Assembly: GCA_023407575.1 (NCBI GenBank)
Contig: JAEYLX010000026.1
Coordinates: forward strand, 62,001 to 126,000
Direction of reading: 5' to 3'
DNA length: 64,000 nt
Source of the DNA: Bacillota bacterium
Lineage (GTDB): Bacteria; Bacillota; Clostridia; Lachnospirales; Lachnospiraceae
In this document: one piece after another, positions 34,553-41,971 of the stretch
Numbering within the stretch: position 1 is the stretch's first letter
Layout of the letters: each line of letters starts with the position of its first letter
Program-made: the position numbers and the translations under genes
The notes under the pieces: model-generated
Seen by the model: only the letters and a program-made list of their open reading frames with translations
Told to the model about the DNA's origin: nothing
The model's database searches: none

Positions 34553-36991
34553 ATGCAATACGGATATTTTGATGACGCAAAAAAAGAGTATGTTATTACG
34601 ACACCAACGACACCATATCCTTGGATTAACTACTTAGGTTCACAAGAGTATTTTTCACTAATATCAAATACTGCTGGTGGCTATAGCTTTTACAAGGATG
34701 CTAAGCTTCGAAGAATTACACGTTATCGTTATAATAACGTTCCTTTGGATCTTGGCGGCGGACGCTATTATTACATCAATGATGAAGGGGATGTTTGGTC
34801 CCCAGGCTGGGCTCCTGTTAAGAAGGAACTTGATAGTTATGAATGCAGGCATGGTATGGGTTATACCAAGATCAAAGGCGTTAGGGGAGGCGTCGAGACC
34901 GAGGTAACTTTCTTTGTACCATTAAATACAAATGCGGAAATTCATAAGGTGGTTGTAAAGAATTCTTCCGATAAGCAAAAGAGCCTTAAGTTGTTTTCCT
35001 TTGTAGAATGGTGTTTATGGAATGCACAAGATGATATGACCAACTTCCAGAGAAATTATAGTACTGGTGAAGTTGAGGTTAAAGGTTCTGTCATCTATCA
35101 CAAAACAGAGTATAAGGAAAGACGTAATCATTATGCTTTCTTCTCTGTAAATGCTCCAATCGCTGGCTTTGATTCTGACAGAGAAAGTTTTATGGGCACG
35201 TACAATGGCTATGGAGATCCACAGACAGTACTTGCCGGAAAACCTAACAATTCTGTTGCAGATGGCTGGCACCCAGTTGCGTCGCATTGCCTAGAGGTTA
35301 ACCTTGCTCCTGGTGAAGAGAAAGAGTTTGTATTCTTGTTAGGTTATGTTGAGAATGCGAATGAAGATAAGTGGGAAAGCAAGAATATTATTAATAAAAA
35401 GAAAGCAGAAGAAATGATAGCTGCCTTCTCAACCGCAGAAGCTGTAGATAAGGCATTTGAAGAACTTGCAGAATCCTGGGACAGGTTGCTATCTAAATAT
35501 ACAGTTAATTCCGCAGATGATAAGTTAAATCGTATGGTTAACATCTGGAACCAGTATCAATGTATGGTTACCTTTAATTTATCAAGAAGCGCATCCTATT
35601 TTGAATCCGGCATTGGTAGAGGCATGGGCTTTAGAGATTCCAATCAGGATTTACTTGGATTTGTTCATCAAATTCCAGATCGCGCGAGAGAAAGAATTAT
35701 AGATTTAGCTTCCACACAGCTTGAGGATGGTGGAGCATATCACCAGTATCAGCCACTTACCAAAAAGGGTAATGATGAAATTGGTGGAAACTTTAATGAT
35801 GATCCTCTTTGGTTAGTACTTGCTGTAACGGCATATATCAAAGAAACAGGTGATTACTCAATTCTAAAGGTAATGACACCATTTGACAATGATGAGTCGA
35901 AGATTACCCCTCTTGCAGATCATTTAAAACGTTCTATTGATCATGTAATTAACAATGTTGGACCTCACGGCTTACCACTCATTGGGCGTGCTGACTGGAA
36001 CGACTGTTTGAACTTAAACTGCTTCTCCTCCGAACCTGGAGAGTCCTTCCAGACTTCAACCAGCAAGGACGGCAGAGTAGCTGAATCCGTTATGATTGCA
36101 GGTATGTTCTGTTATATCGGAGAAGAGTATGTTAAGCTCATGGCAAAAACAGATAACCATTCAGAGGCAGAACGCGTTACCAAAGAAGTTGAAAAAATGC
36201 GTGGTATCATTATGGAGCATGGATGGGATGGACAATGGTTCGTTCGTGCTTACGATGATTATGGTAAAAAAATTGGTAGTGATGAGAACGAAGAAGGCAA
36301 AATATTTATTGAGTCTCAAGGCTTCTGTGTCATGGGTAATTGCGGTACTTCAGATGGTAAAGCAATACAGGCTCTTGATGCAGTGGAGGAGCGCTTAGGA
36401 ACAAAATATGGCCTTGTACTTCAAAATCCTGCATTTACAAAATATTATATTGAATATGGTGAAATATCCACTTACCCTGCCGGATACAAAGAGAATGCGG
36501 GTATCTTCTGTCATAACAATGCTTGGATTATGATAGCTGAAGCTCAAGTAGGTAGAGGTGATAAAGCCTTTGATTACTATTCAAGAATTGCTCCTGCTTA
36601 CACAGAAGAATTCTCTGAAATTCATCGCTTAGAGCCATATGTATATTCACAAATGGTGGCAGGTAAGGATGCACAACGTCATGGAGAAGCTAAGAATTCC
36701 TGGTTAACAGGGACTGCTTCCTGGAACTTTGTTGCAATATCACAGTCTATCCTTGGTATTAAGCCAGAGTATGATGGTCTTCAGATTGATCCATCCATTC
36801 CTAAGGCTTGGGATGGTTACACTGTAACTCGTGAGTTCCGAGGAGAAACCTATAATATAACGGTAAAGAACCCGAATCATGTATCTACAGGAGTTACAAA
36901 GATGACTGTGGATGGTAAAGAGGTTGCTGGCAACATTATTCCTCTGGCAGGTGATAATAAGGTTCATGAGGTAGAGGTTGTATTAGGATAA
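34553..36991 (+). CDS. cbpA: Cellobiose phosphorylase, GH94
   Basis: An 812-residue intracellular enzyme that splits cellobiose with phosphate into glucose 1-phosphate and glucose, saving ATP. The opening (GYFDDAKKEYVITTPTTPYP) and the length match clostridial cellobiose phosphorylases; cellodextrin phosphorylases are longer, near 980 residues. The catalytic aspartate lies in the ADWND motif at residues 480-484, within LIGRADWNDCLNLNCF. RDSNQDLLGF and AYHQYQPLTKKG are substrate-loop motifs, and the C-terminus KNPNHVSTGV is typical. No signal peptide is present. It has its own promoter and terminator. It indicates growth on cellulose-derived sugars. The gene symbol is that used for the Clostridium thermocellum enzyme. 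Confidence 0.95.
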   Translation: MQYGYFDDAKKEYVITTPTTPYPWINYLGSQEYFSLISNTAGGYSFYKDAKLRRITRYRYNNVPLDLGGGRYYYINDEGDVWSPGWAPVKKELDSYECRHGMGYTKIKGVRGGVETEVTFFVPLNTNAEIHKVVVKNSSDKQKSLKLFSFVEWCLWNAQDDMTNFQRNYSTGEVEVKGSVIYHKTEYKERRNHYAFFSVNAPIAGFDSDRESFMGTYNGYGDPQTVLAGKPNNSVADGWHPVASHCLEVNLAPGEEKEFVFLLGYVENANEDKWESKNIINKKKAEEMIAAFSTAEAVDKAFEELAESWDRLLSKYTVNSADDKLNRMVNIWNQYQCMVTFNLSRSASYFESGIGRGMGFRDSNQDLLGFVHQIPDRARERIIDLASTQLEDGGAYHQYQPLTKKGNDEIGGNFNDDPLWLVLAVTAYIKETGDYSILKVMTPFDNDESKITPLADHLKRSIDHVINNVGPHGLPLIGRADWNDCLNLNCFSSEPGESFQTSTSKDGRVAESVMIAGMFCYIGEEYVKLMAKTDNHSEAERVTKEVEKMRGIIMEHGWDGQWFVRAYDDYGKKIGSDENEEGKIFIESQGFCVMGNCGTSDGKAIQALDAVEERLGTKYGLVLQNPAFTKYYIEYGEISTYPAGYKENAGIFCHNNAWIMIAEAQVGRGDKAFDYYSRIAPAYTEEFSEIHRLEPYVYSQMVAGKDAQRHGEAKNSWLTGTASWNFVAISQSILGIKPEYDGLQIDPSIPKAWDGYTVTREFRGETYNITVKNPNHVSTGVTKMTVDGKEVAGNIIPLAGDNKVHEVEVVLG

Positions 36992-37011
36992 CTATATTGT
37001 AGCTATTATTG

Positions 37012-37046
37012 AGGAGTTGCTTATTAAGGTAAGCAGCTCCTTTTTA
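37012..37046 (+). terminator. Terminator after cellobiose phosphorylase
   Basis: AGGAGTTGCTTA pairs with TAAGCAGCTCCT (one G-T), followed by TTTTT. Confidence 0.85.
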
Positions 37047-37132
37047 ACTGTTTTTCCTATAGTAAAAGCCAGGTTTCAATAAAGTGATAAAATTTGAGGC
37101 GCTATTGCTTAATAAAGAAATATATTTGTAAT

Positions 37133-37161
37133 TTGACAATCCAGAAAAAAGATAAGATAAT
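37133..37161 (+). promoter_or_regulatory. Promoter of the CPBP protease pair
   Basis: TTGACA, 17 bp, GATAAT is a good sigma-A match, about 68 bp before the first CPBP start codon. Confidence 0.6.
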
Positions 37162-37228
37162 AATAAATTATGGGCATAATAGTTATGATACTGCTTAAGA
37201 ATGAAAAAATAATAAAGGAAATTACAGA

Positions 37229-38080
37229 ATGAAGAAAATTCTTAAATTTTTATCGTTATTACTACCGCTTTTAGTTGCGCTTGGTTCAATTTTTGCAGTA
37301 CAAATAGCGGCTATACTTGTATATTATAGTGTTTATATCACTTCAGGTTTTTATTTACTTTTTACAGGGAAGGGCAATATAACCATAGACACACTTGTGG
37401 ATTACATGCCATTTCCCTCTATGGATTTTTTGACAAATCTAGGTATGATATCTCCTTTGGTGTGGATTATTATATTCTATTTTTGGTATAAAGCTATTAG
37501 AAAAAAAGATACTGTCGTCAGGATTAAGGTTTTTACCTGGCGTTCTGTTATTATGTTGGTATTAGTTAGCCTAGGTTTTCAATTATTAATAAATGGGCTT
37601 ATGGAGTTAATCCTTCCATTCTTTGAGGAACTTTCACAAGACTATAACGAGCTTATGGAACAATTAAATTATGCCAATCCACTGTTGGCCTTATTAAGTG
37701 TGGTAATACTGGCACCTCTTTCGGAGGAATTAATTTTTCGGGGTGTAATATTAAGCAAGGCAACAAGATTTACTACTTTTACAGTAGCAAATATATTACA
37801 AGCATTATTCTTTGGTATCTTTCACATGAATATCGTGCAGGGCTTATATGCGTTTCTTGGCGGCTTGGCAATGGGATATATTGCTCATCAGTATCGAACC
37901 ATTAAGGCTTCCATCTTATTTCACTTTTTCTTCAATGGAATTAGTTATGTTATGTTAGCACCTATTTCGTTGCTTATGAAAATTGCATATACCATTGTTG
38001 GTGCAGTAATCATCTTTTTTGCCTTGAAGTATATAAAAAAGACAGTGGAAGAGGAAACAACACGAGTACAAATATCCTAA
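37229..38080 (+). CDS. CPBP family intramembrane metalloprotease (first of two)
   Basis: A 283-residue protein with about seven or eight membrane helices. The CPBP/Abi signature is complete: motif 1 LSEELIFRGVIL (EExxxR), motif 2 FFGIFHMNIVQG with histidine, motif 3 FHFFFNGISY with histidine and asparagine. Members include Rce1-like CAAX proteases, bacteriocin-immunity proteins and proteins with no known substrate. It is followed after 42 bp by a paralogue of the same fold. The target is unknown; no bacteriocin gene was found beside them. Confidence 0.88.
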   Translation: MKKILKFLSLLLPLLVALGSIFAVQIAAILVYYSVYITSGFYLLFTGKGNITIDTLVDYMPFPSMDFLTNLGMISPLVWIIIFYFWYKAIRKKDTVVRIKVFTWRSVIMLVLVSLGFQLLINGLMELILPFFEELSQDYNELMEQLNYANPLLALLSVVILAPLSEELIFRGVILSKATRFTTFTVANILQALFFGIFHMNIVQGLYAFLGGLAMGYIAHQYRTIKASILFHFFFNGISYVMLAPISLLMKIAYTIVGAVIIFFALKYIKKTVEEETTRVQIS

Positions 38081-38122
38081 GACCAGAGATTGCATATGCC
38101 AGATTAGGTGCTGGAGGAAGAG

Positions 38123-38884
38123 ATGAACAGAATAAGTAGAATTTTAATAACCATCCTACCCTATATAGCAGCTGAATTAATACAATATATTGTTATTAGC
38201 GGGTTATTTATAGTATTTAAAGGAACGAGTCAGGAAACGGTATATCTATATTCTTTAATCGGAACTGCTATTTGTGGAGTGGTATTCTTTTACTGGTATC
38301 AGAGAGAGCAGCAGGGGGTAAAAACAGGATTCTTTAGTAAGATAATAAATGTTAGAAACCTTTTGATTTTAGCGTTGGCAGCAATTGGTTGTCAATTGTT
38401 TTTTTCGGGTGTTCTAAGTTTAATACAGCCGTATTTTACATCAGTTTTTCAGGATTACTCTGAAGTAATTGAAAGCATAACATCAATAAACCCAATTTTA
38501 TTAATATTTATGATTGGATTTGTTGCACCTATAACAGAGGAGCTTATCTTTCGAGGAGTGGTCTTACATTTAGCAAACCGTCAAGTTGGTTTTTTTGGAG
38601 CAAATCTTTTACAAGCAGTTTTATTTGGAATATATCATGGTAATTTAATACAGGGTATTTATGCCGCTATATTGGGATTTATATTAGGAGCAGTATGTTA
38701 TAAATTTAAATCCTTGCTTGCAGCGATTATACTTCATATTTTCATTAATTTAAGCTCTTTACTCCTGCCACAGATACCTGATGAGATGTTGTATAGGGTA
38801 CTTATGGTATTCGTTGGGGGAATATGTGGTGCTATTTCCTTCTGGTATTTATTCAGAGGAGAAGAAAGACATCATAGGCTTTAA
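38123..38884 (+). CDS. CPBP family intramembrane metalloprotease (second of two)
   Basis: A 253-residue paralogue of the preceding protein with ITEELIFRGVVLHLA (EExxxR), LFGIYHGNLIQG and LHIFINLSS as the three CPBP motifs. The ATG at 38123 follows GGAGGAAG; the GTG at 38108 would overlap that site. About seven membrane helices. The two genes are probably cotranscribed and arose by duplication. No terminator as clear as those elsewhere follows; the downstream gap contains several weaker hairpins. Confidence 0.88.
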   Translation: MNRISRILITILPYIAAELIQYIVISGLFIVFKGTSQETVYLYSLIGTAICGVVFFYWYQREQQGVKTGFFSKIINVRNLLILALAAIGCQLFFSGVLSLIQPYFTSVFQDYSEVIESITSINPILLIFMIGFVAPITEELIFRGVVLHLANRQVGFFGANLLQAVLFGIYHGNLIQGIYAAILGFILGAVCYKFKSLLAAIILHIFINLSSLLLPQIPDEMLYRVLMVFVGGICGAISFWYLFRGEERHHRL

Positions 38885-39386
38885 GGATGTTTTTGAAGTT
38901 ATCAAAGTAAAATTTTACTTGCAAGTTGTAACAATTTCATATATCATAAATTGTACTAATAATGAAATTGCCACTTTAAACACATACTATTATTATAACA
39001 GTTATCTGTTATAAAACAGTGAGCACTATAGCACTTTACATTGTATTGGCTAAAAGCAGCTACTGATTAGAATGATTTAAGGTCGCGATGATTTATTTAT
39101 GAACACCATAGTCTTGACCTTATAATGGCAGGAACCAACGGTTTTATTATTCGAATTCAATGAGAATGTTCTGATATAATAAAAGCATCGTCTTGCCGTA
39201 ACCGCTACTTGGCGGATTACTTGCGGGGCGTTTTTTTATAGTTTGGAGAAAAACTCTAAACTGTAAAAAAGCTTATTAATGTGCAGAACTTTTTAATCAT
39301 GTCAGAACAATTAAATAGAACCTAATTCAAGACTAACAAAGAAAAAACATTTTAGGATGGCGCAAAGCGCCATAAGGAGGTTCGTT
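38885..39386 (+). promoter_or_regulatory. Long leader/intergenic region before the ECF S-component gene
   Basis: This 500-bp gap has no convincing gene. It holds several hairpins: AAGGTC/GACCTT (39079-39121); CCGTAACCGC with GCGGATTA plus CGG around 39195-39225, ending in GGCGTTTTTTTA like a terminator; AGTTTGGAG/CTCTAAACT (39239-39260); and TGGCGCAAAGCGCCA (39358-39372) directly before the AAGGAGG ribosome site. The order of terminator-like hairpin and ribosome-site-proximal hairpin suggests a regulated leader, perhaps vitamin-responsive, but no known riboswitch class was recognised. Confidence 0.45.
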
Positions 39387-39998
39387 ATGGAAACAATCAG
39401 AAGAAACAAAACTTTAAGAATGGTGCAATTAGCTTTATTTATTGCGATAATTGTACTGATGGCGTTTACCCCGATTGGGTATATTAAAACGCTGGGATTT
39501 GAGATTACTTTAATTGTAATACCTGTAACTGTCGGGGCGATTATCCTTGGGCCGGGAGCAGGAGCATTACTTGGTGGAGTATTTGGTATTACAAGTTTTA
39601 TACAATGCTTTGGAATGAGTGCTCCGGGTGCTGCATTGTTAGCAATAAATCCAATTGGAACTTTTATATTATGCCTTATCCCGCGTATCTTAATGGGATG
39701 GCTGACGGGAATCTGTTTTGTAGGACTTAAAAAAATTGATAAGACAAGAGGTATCTCTTATGCCGTTACCAGTTTAGTTGGGCCAATATTAAATACCATA
39801 TTTTTTGTGGCAACCCTAATTATAATTTTTTATTCTGCAGATTTTGTTAATGCATTTAAAGCAAATAATGTTTATACTTATCTTGTGGGTTTTGTAGGAA
39901 TTAATGGATTGGTTGAGGCAGGAATTAGCTTTGTGCTTGGAACCGCTGTATCAAAGACAGTGGACGTGGTAGTGGAACGAACAAGTGTAAAGCAATAA
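39387..39998 (+). CDS. ECF transporter S component (vitamin-type; substrate unassigned)
   Basis: A 203-residue membrane protein with six helices, the size and pattern of substrate-binding S subunits of energy-coupling-factor transporters. FEITLIVIPVTVGAIILGPGAGALLGGVFGITSFIQCFG and NPIGTFILCLIPRILMGWLTG are conserved in clostridial members often annotated as pantothenate carriers; the vitamin cannot be assigned from the sequence alone. The ATG at 39387 is preferred because AAGGAGG lies 6 nt upstream; a start at 39357 would fall in the preceding hairpin. The shared EcfA/EcfT module must be encoded elsewhere. Confidence 0.85.
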   Translation: METIRRNKTLRMVQLALFIAIIVLMAFTPIGYIKTLGFEITLIVIPVTVGAIILGPGAGALLGGVFGITSFIQCFGMSAPGAALLAINPIGTFILCLIPRILMGWLTGICFVGLKKIDKTRGISYAVTSLVGPILNTIFFVATLIIIFYSADFVNAFKANNVYTYLVGFVGINGLVEAGISFVLGTAVSKTVDVVVERTSVKQ

Positions 39999-40068
39999 GT
40001 ATTCTTAAAAAACAGGATGTTTAATAACATAAAATTAATATTAGCATGACATAAAGAAATAATAATAG

Positions 40069-40097
40069 TTGACAGCATAAACCTTTTGTGGTATGCT
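40069..40097 (+). promoter_or_regulatory. Promoter of infC-rpmI-rplT
   Basis: TTGACA, 17 bp, then TATGCT with an upstream TG (extended -10) forms a strong promoter. It implies a leader of about 305 nt before infC. Confidence 0.75.
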
Positions 40098-40102
40098 AGT
40101 TT

Positions 40103-40409
40103 AGCTGTGAGTATTGGGTACCAATATTTGCAGAAAAGAAGAGAATCCATCTCTCACCCATAGCGTGTGAAAATACAGCGAGCGGGTTAAGCATAATAAT
40201 AACAATATTATCTTACATAGATAATAGAGGATAAATTTTGCAGGTGGATAATCTTATTATCCACCTTTTTTACGCGAAGGTATGGTGAAGTTTTAACAAA
40301 GTTTTGCTTTGTTAGATGCGAACGTACCCTCGATAACTGGAGAAATCTGCACAGCATGTTTCTTCCAGTAGTTTCTGATAACATTTATAACCTATGGAGG
40401 TGCAGTACT
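40103..40409 (+). promoter_or_regulatory. Attenuator leader of the infC operon (L20-type)
   Basis: The leader contains a terminator at 40242-40271 (AGGTGGATAAT/ATTATCCACCT, 11 bp, then TTTTTT) and, after it, a nested structure at 40274-40334 (CGAAGGTATG with CGTACCCTCG, enclosing TAACAAAG/CTTTGTTA). In Firmicutes the L20 protein, made from this operon, binds such leaders and promotes termination. The structural match to that leader is by position and layout, not by alignment. Confidence 0.65.
40242..40271 (+). terminator. Leader terminator upstream of infC
   Basis: An 11-bp perfect stem with a 3-nt loop is followed by six T residues, about 140 bp before the infC start. Its position in the leader, before the genes, marks it as an attenuator rather than an end-of-operon signal. 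Confidence 0.8.
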
Positions 40410-40916
40410 ATTAGCGATTTAATGATTAATGAACAGATCAGGGACAAAGAAGTTCGCCTGATTGGTGAAGACGGAGAGCAGTTAGGGATCATGTCTGCCA
40501 AGGATGCAATGAAACTAGCTAAGGATGCTAATCTTGATTTAGTAAAAATTGCTCCTACAGCTAAACCACCGGTTTGTAAAATTATCGACTACGGCAAATA
40601 CAGATACGAATTAGCAAGAAAAGATAAAGAAGCGAAGAAGAAACAGAAAGTAACCGAAGTTAAGGAAATCCGCTTGTCACCAAATATCGATGATAATGAT
40701 TTAAATACAAAAATAAATCAAGCTCGTAAGTTTCTCACTCATGGTGATAAGGTTAAGGTTGCATTACGTTTTCGTGGTAGAGAAATGGCTCATACTTCGT
40801 CTTCTAAGGTTATCTTAGATAATTTCTATGCTAAGCTTGAAGATATAGCCGTTGTTGAAAAACCAGCTAAGCTCGAAGGAAGAAACATGATTATGTTCTT
40901 AACAGAAAAACGTTAA
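40410..40916 (+). CDS. infC: Translation initiation factor IF-3
   Basis: A 168-residue factor that keeps ribosomal subunits apart and proofreads the start codon. The start is set at ATT (40410): GGAGGTG lies 7-9 nt upstream, and the protein then starts ISDLMINEQIRDKEVRLIGEDGEQLG like its relatives. An ATG at 40356 is in frame but has no ribosome site and would add 18 unrelated residues. AUU starts are the hallmark of infC, allowing IF-3 to repress its own translation. The C-terminal domain has VKVALRFRGREMAH. It heads the infC-rpmI-rplT operon. Confidence 0.95.
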   Translation: MSDLMINEQIRDKEVRLIGEDGEQLGIMSAKDAMKLAKDANLDLVKIAPTAKPPVCKIIDYGKYRYELARKDKEAKKKQKVTEVKEIRLSPNIDDNDLNTKINQARKFLTHGDKVKVALRFRGREMAHTSSSKVILDNFYAKLEDIAVVEKPAKLEGRNMIMFLTEKR

Positions 40917-40996
40917 AATACTAAATATATGACAGCATTTTGGAAGGTGCATAAATTGCCCTACCGGGCTGCATTAATTATTAAGGAGGAAATAAC

Positions 40997-41194
40997 ATGC
41001 CCAAGTTAAAAACAAGCCAAGCAGCAGCGAAGCGTTTCAAGAAAACAGGAACCGGTAAGTTAAAGAGAATGAAAGCTTATAAGAGCCATATCTTAACCAA
41101 GAAATCCGCTAAGAGAAAGAGAAATCTTAGAAAAGCAACTATGACGGATGAAACTAATATCAAAAACATGAAGAAGATCTTACCATATCTCTAA
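40997..41194 (+). CDS. rpmI: 50S ribosomal protein L35
   Basis: A 65-residue basic protein with MPKLKTSQAAAKRFKKTGTG and HILTKKSAKRKRNLRK, the L35 signatures. It has an AAGGAGG ribosome site and lies 80 bp after infC and 27 bp before rplT. It is part of the large-subunit operon regulated by L20. Confidence 0.97.
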   Translation: MPKLKTSQAAAKRFKKTGTGKLKRMKAYKSHILTKKSAKRKRNLRKATMTDETNIKNMKKILPYL

Positions 41195-41221
41195 GAGATA
41201 GGTGATAAGGAGGAATAGAAC

Positions 41222-41578
41222 GTGGCAAGAATTAAAGGCGGAATGAACGCAAAGAAAAGACACAATAGAGTGTTAAAGCTGGCAAAGGGTTACAGAGGAG
41301 CCAGATCCAAACAATATAGAGTAGCAAAACAGTCAGTTATGAGAGCGTTAACTTCTTCATTTGCTGGTAGAAAAGAAAGAAAGAGACAGTTTAGACAGTT
41401 GTGGATTGCCAGAATCAATGCTGCAGCAAGAATCAATGGTTTATCTTACAGCAAATTGATGCATGGTTTAAAATTAGCTAACGTTGAAATCAACAGAAAA
41501 ATGCTTTCCGATTTAGCTATCAATGATGCACAGGGCTTTGCTGCTCTTGCAGAAGTTGCAAAATCAAAATTAGCATAA
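41222..41578 (+). CDS. rplT: 50S ribosomal protein L20
   Basis: A 118-residue protein that binds 23S rRNA early in assembly. It starts at GTG with AAGGAGG upstream. MARIKGGMNAKKRHNRVLKLAKGYRGARSKQYRVAKQ and RQLWIARINAAARINGLSYS are the standard L20 sequences. In this family the protein also represses its own operon through the leader. It is the last gene before a strong terminator. Confidence 0.98.
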   Translation: MARIKGGMNAKKRHNRVLKLAKGYRGARSKQYRVAKQSVMRALTSSFAGRKERKRQFRQLWIARINAAARINGLSYSKLMHGLKLANVEINRKMLSDLAINDAQGFAALAEVAKSKLA

Positions 41579-41591
41579 GTTCACATAAAGG

Positions 41592-41620
41592 AAACCCCGC
41601 TGAAGAAGCGGGGTTTTTTG
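41592..41620 (+). terminator. Terminator after rplT
   Basis: AAACCCCGC pairs with GCGGGGTTT around TGAAGAA, followed by more T residues. Confidence 0.92.
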
Positions 41621-41686
41621 CGTTATATGCAAGGTAAAAAGAGTAGTATTTTACACTAGAAGAAGTAAAGAAAACACAAGAAGAAC

Positions 41687-41714
41687 TTGACAAGAGTTAA
41701 AAATAGTATATAAT
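41687..41714 (+). promoter_or_regulatory. Consensus promoter of the GH65/GH15 genes
   Basis: TTGACA, 16 bp, TATAAT: both hexamers are perfect. The transcript would start near 41721, inside the first LacI-type palindrome, leaving a leader of about 250 nt. The leader contains a CCTGCA/TGCAGG hairpin (41896-41914) and a second palindrome. The rest of the 393-bp gap shows no gene. Confidence 0.85.
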
Positions 41715-41717
41715 TAG

Positions 41718-41731
41718 GTTAATCGATTAAC
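41718..41731. promoter_or_regulatory. LacI-type operator, site 1 (before first GH65)
   Basis: GTTAATCGATTAAC is a perfect 14-bp palindrome with the central CG typical of LacI/GalR operators. It overlaps the expected transcription start, 3 bp after the -10. A bound repressor would block initiation. Confidence 0.85.
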
Positions 41732-41932
41732 GTTAATATAGTAGTTTAACGTGCAAGTTTATAGAAACAAAGCGGTTCAACCCTGTTATATTTTTAAGTA
41801 GTTAAAAATTTTAAAATGGGTTGATATTTTAAATAGCTTTTTCATTCTGATTTAACCTGCTCTAGATAAGTAAATATTGATTTATGAATGGAAGACCTGC
41901 AGTATCTATGCAGGATTTTATATAGAGCAAAG

Positions 41933-41946
41933 GTTAATCGATTAAA
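41933..41946. promoter_or_regulatory. LacI-type operator, site 2 (before first GH65)
   Basis: GTTAATCGATTAAA differs from site 1 only at the last base. It lies 25 bp before the start codon and 215 bp after site 1, so roadblock or looping are possible. Confidence 0.8.
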
Positions 41947-41971
41947 TACAATGACTAGTGGAGGTAGTTAG

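Noticed and set aside
38781..39014. 77-codon open frame overlapping the end of the second CPBP gene
   Set aside because: It begins inside that gene, has no ribosome site and gives no family-like sequence.
40103..40271. T-box riboswitch in the infC leader
   Set aside because: The conserved T-box sequence (AGGGTGGNACCGCG-like) is absent; an L20-type leader fits the genes better.
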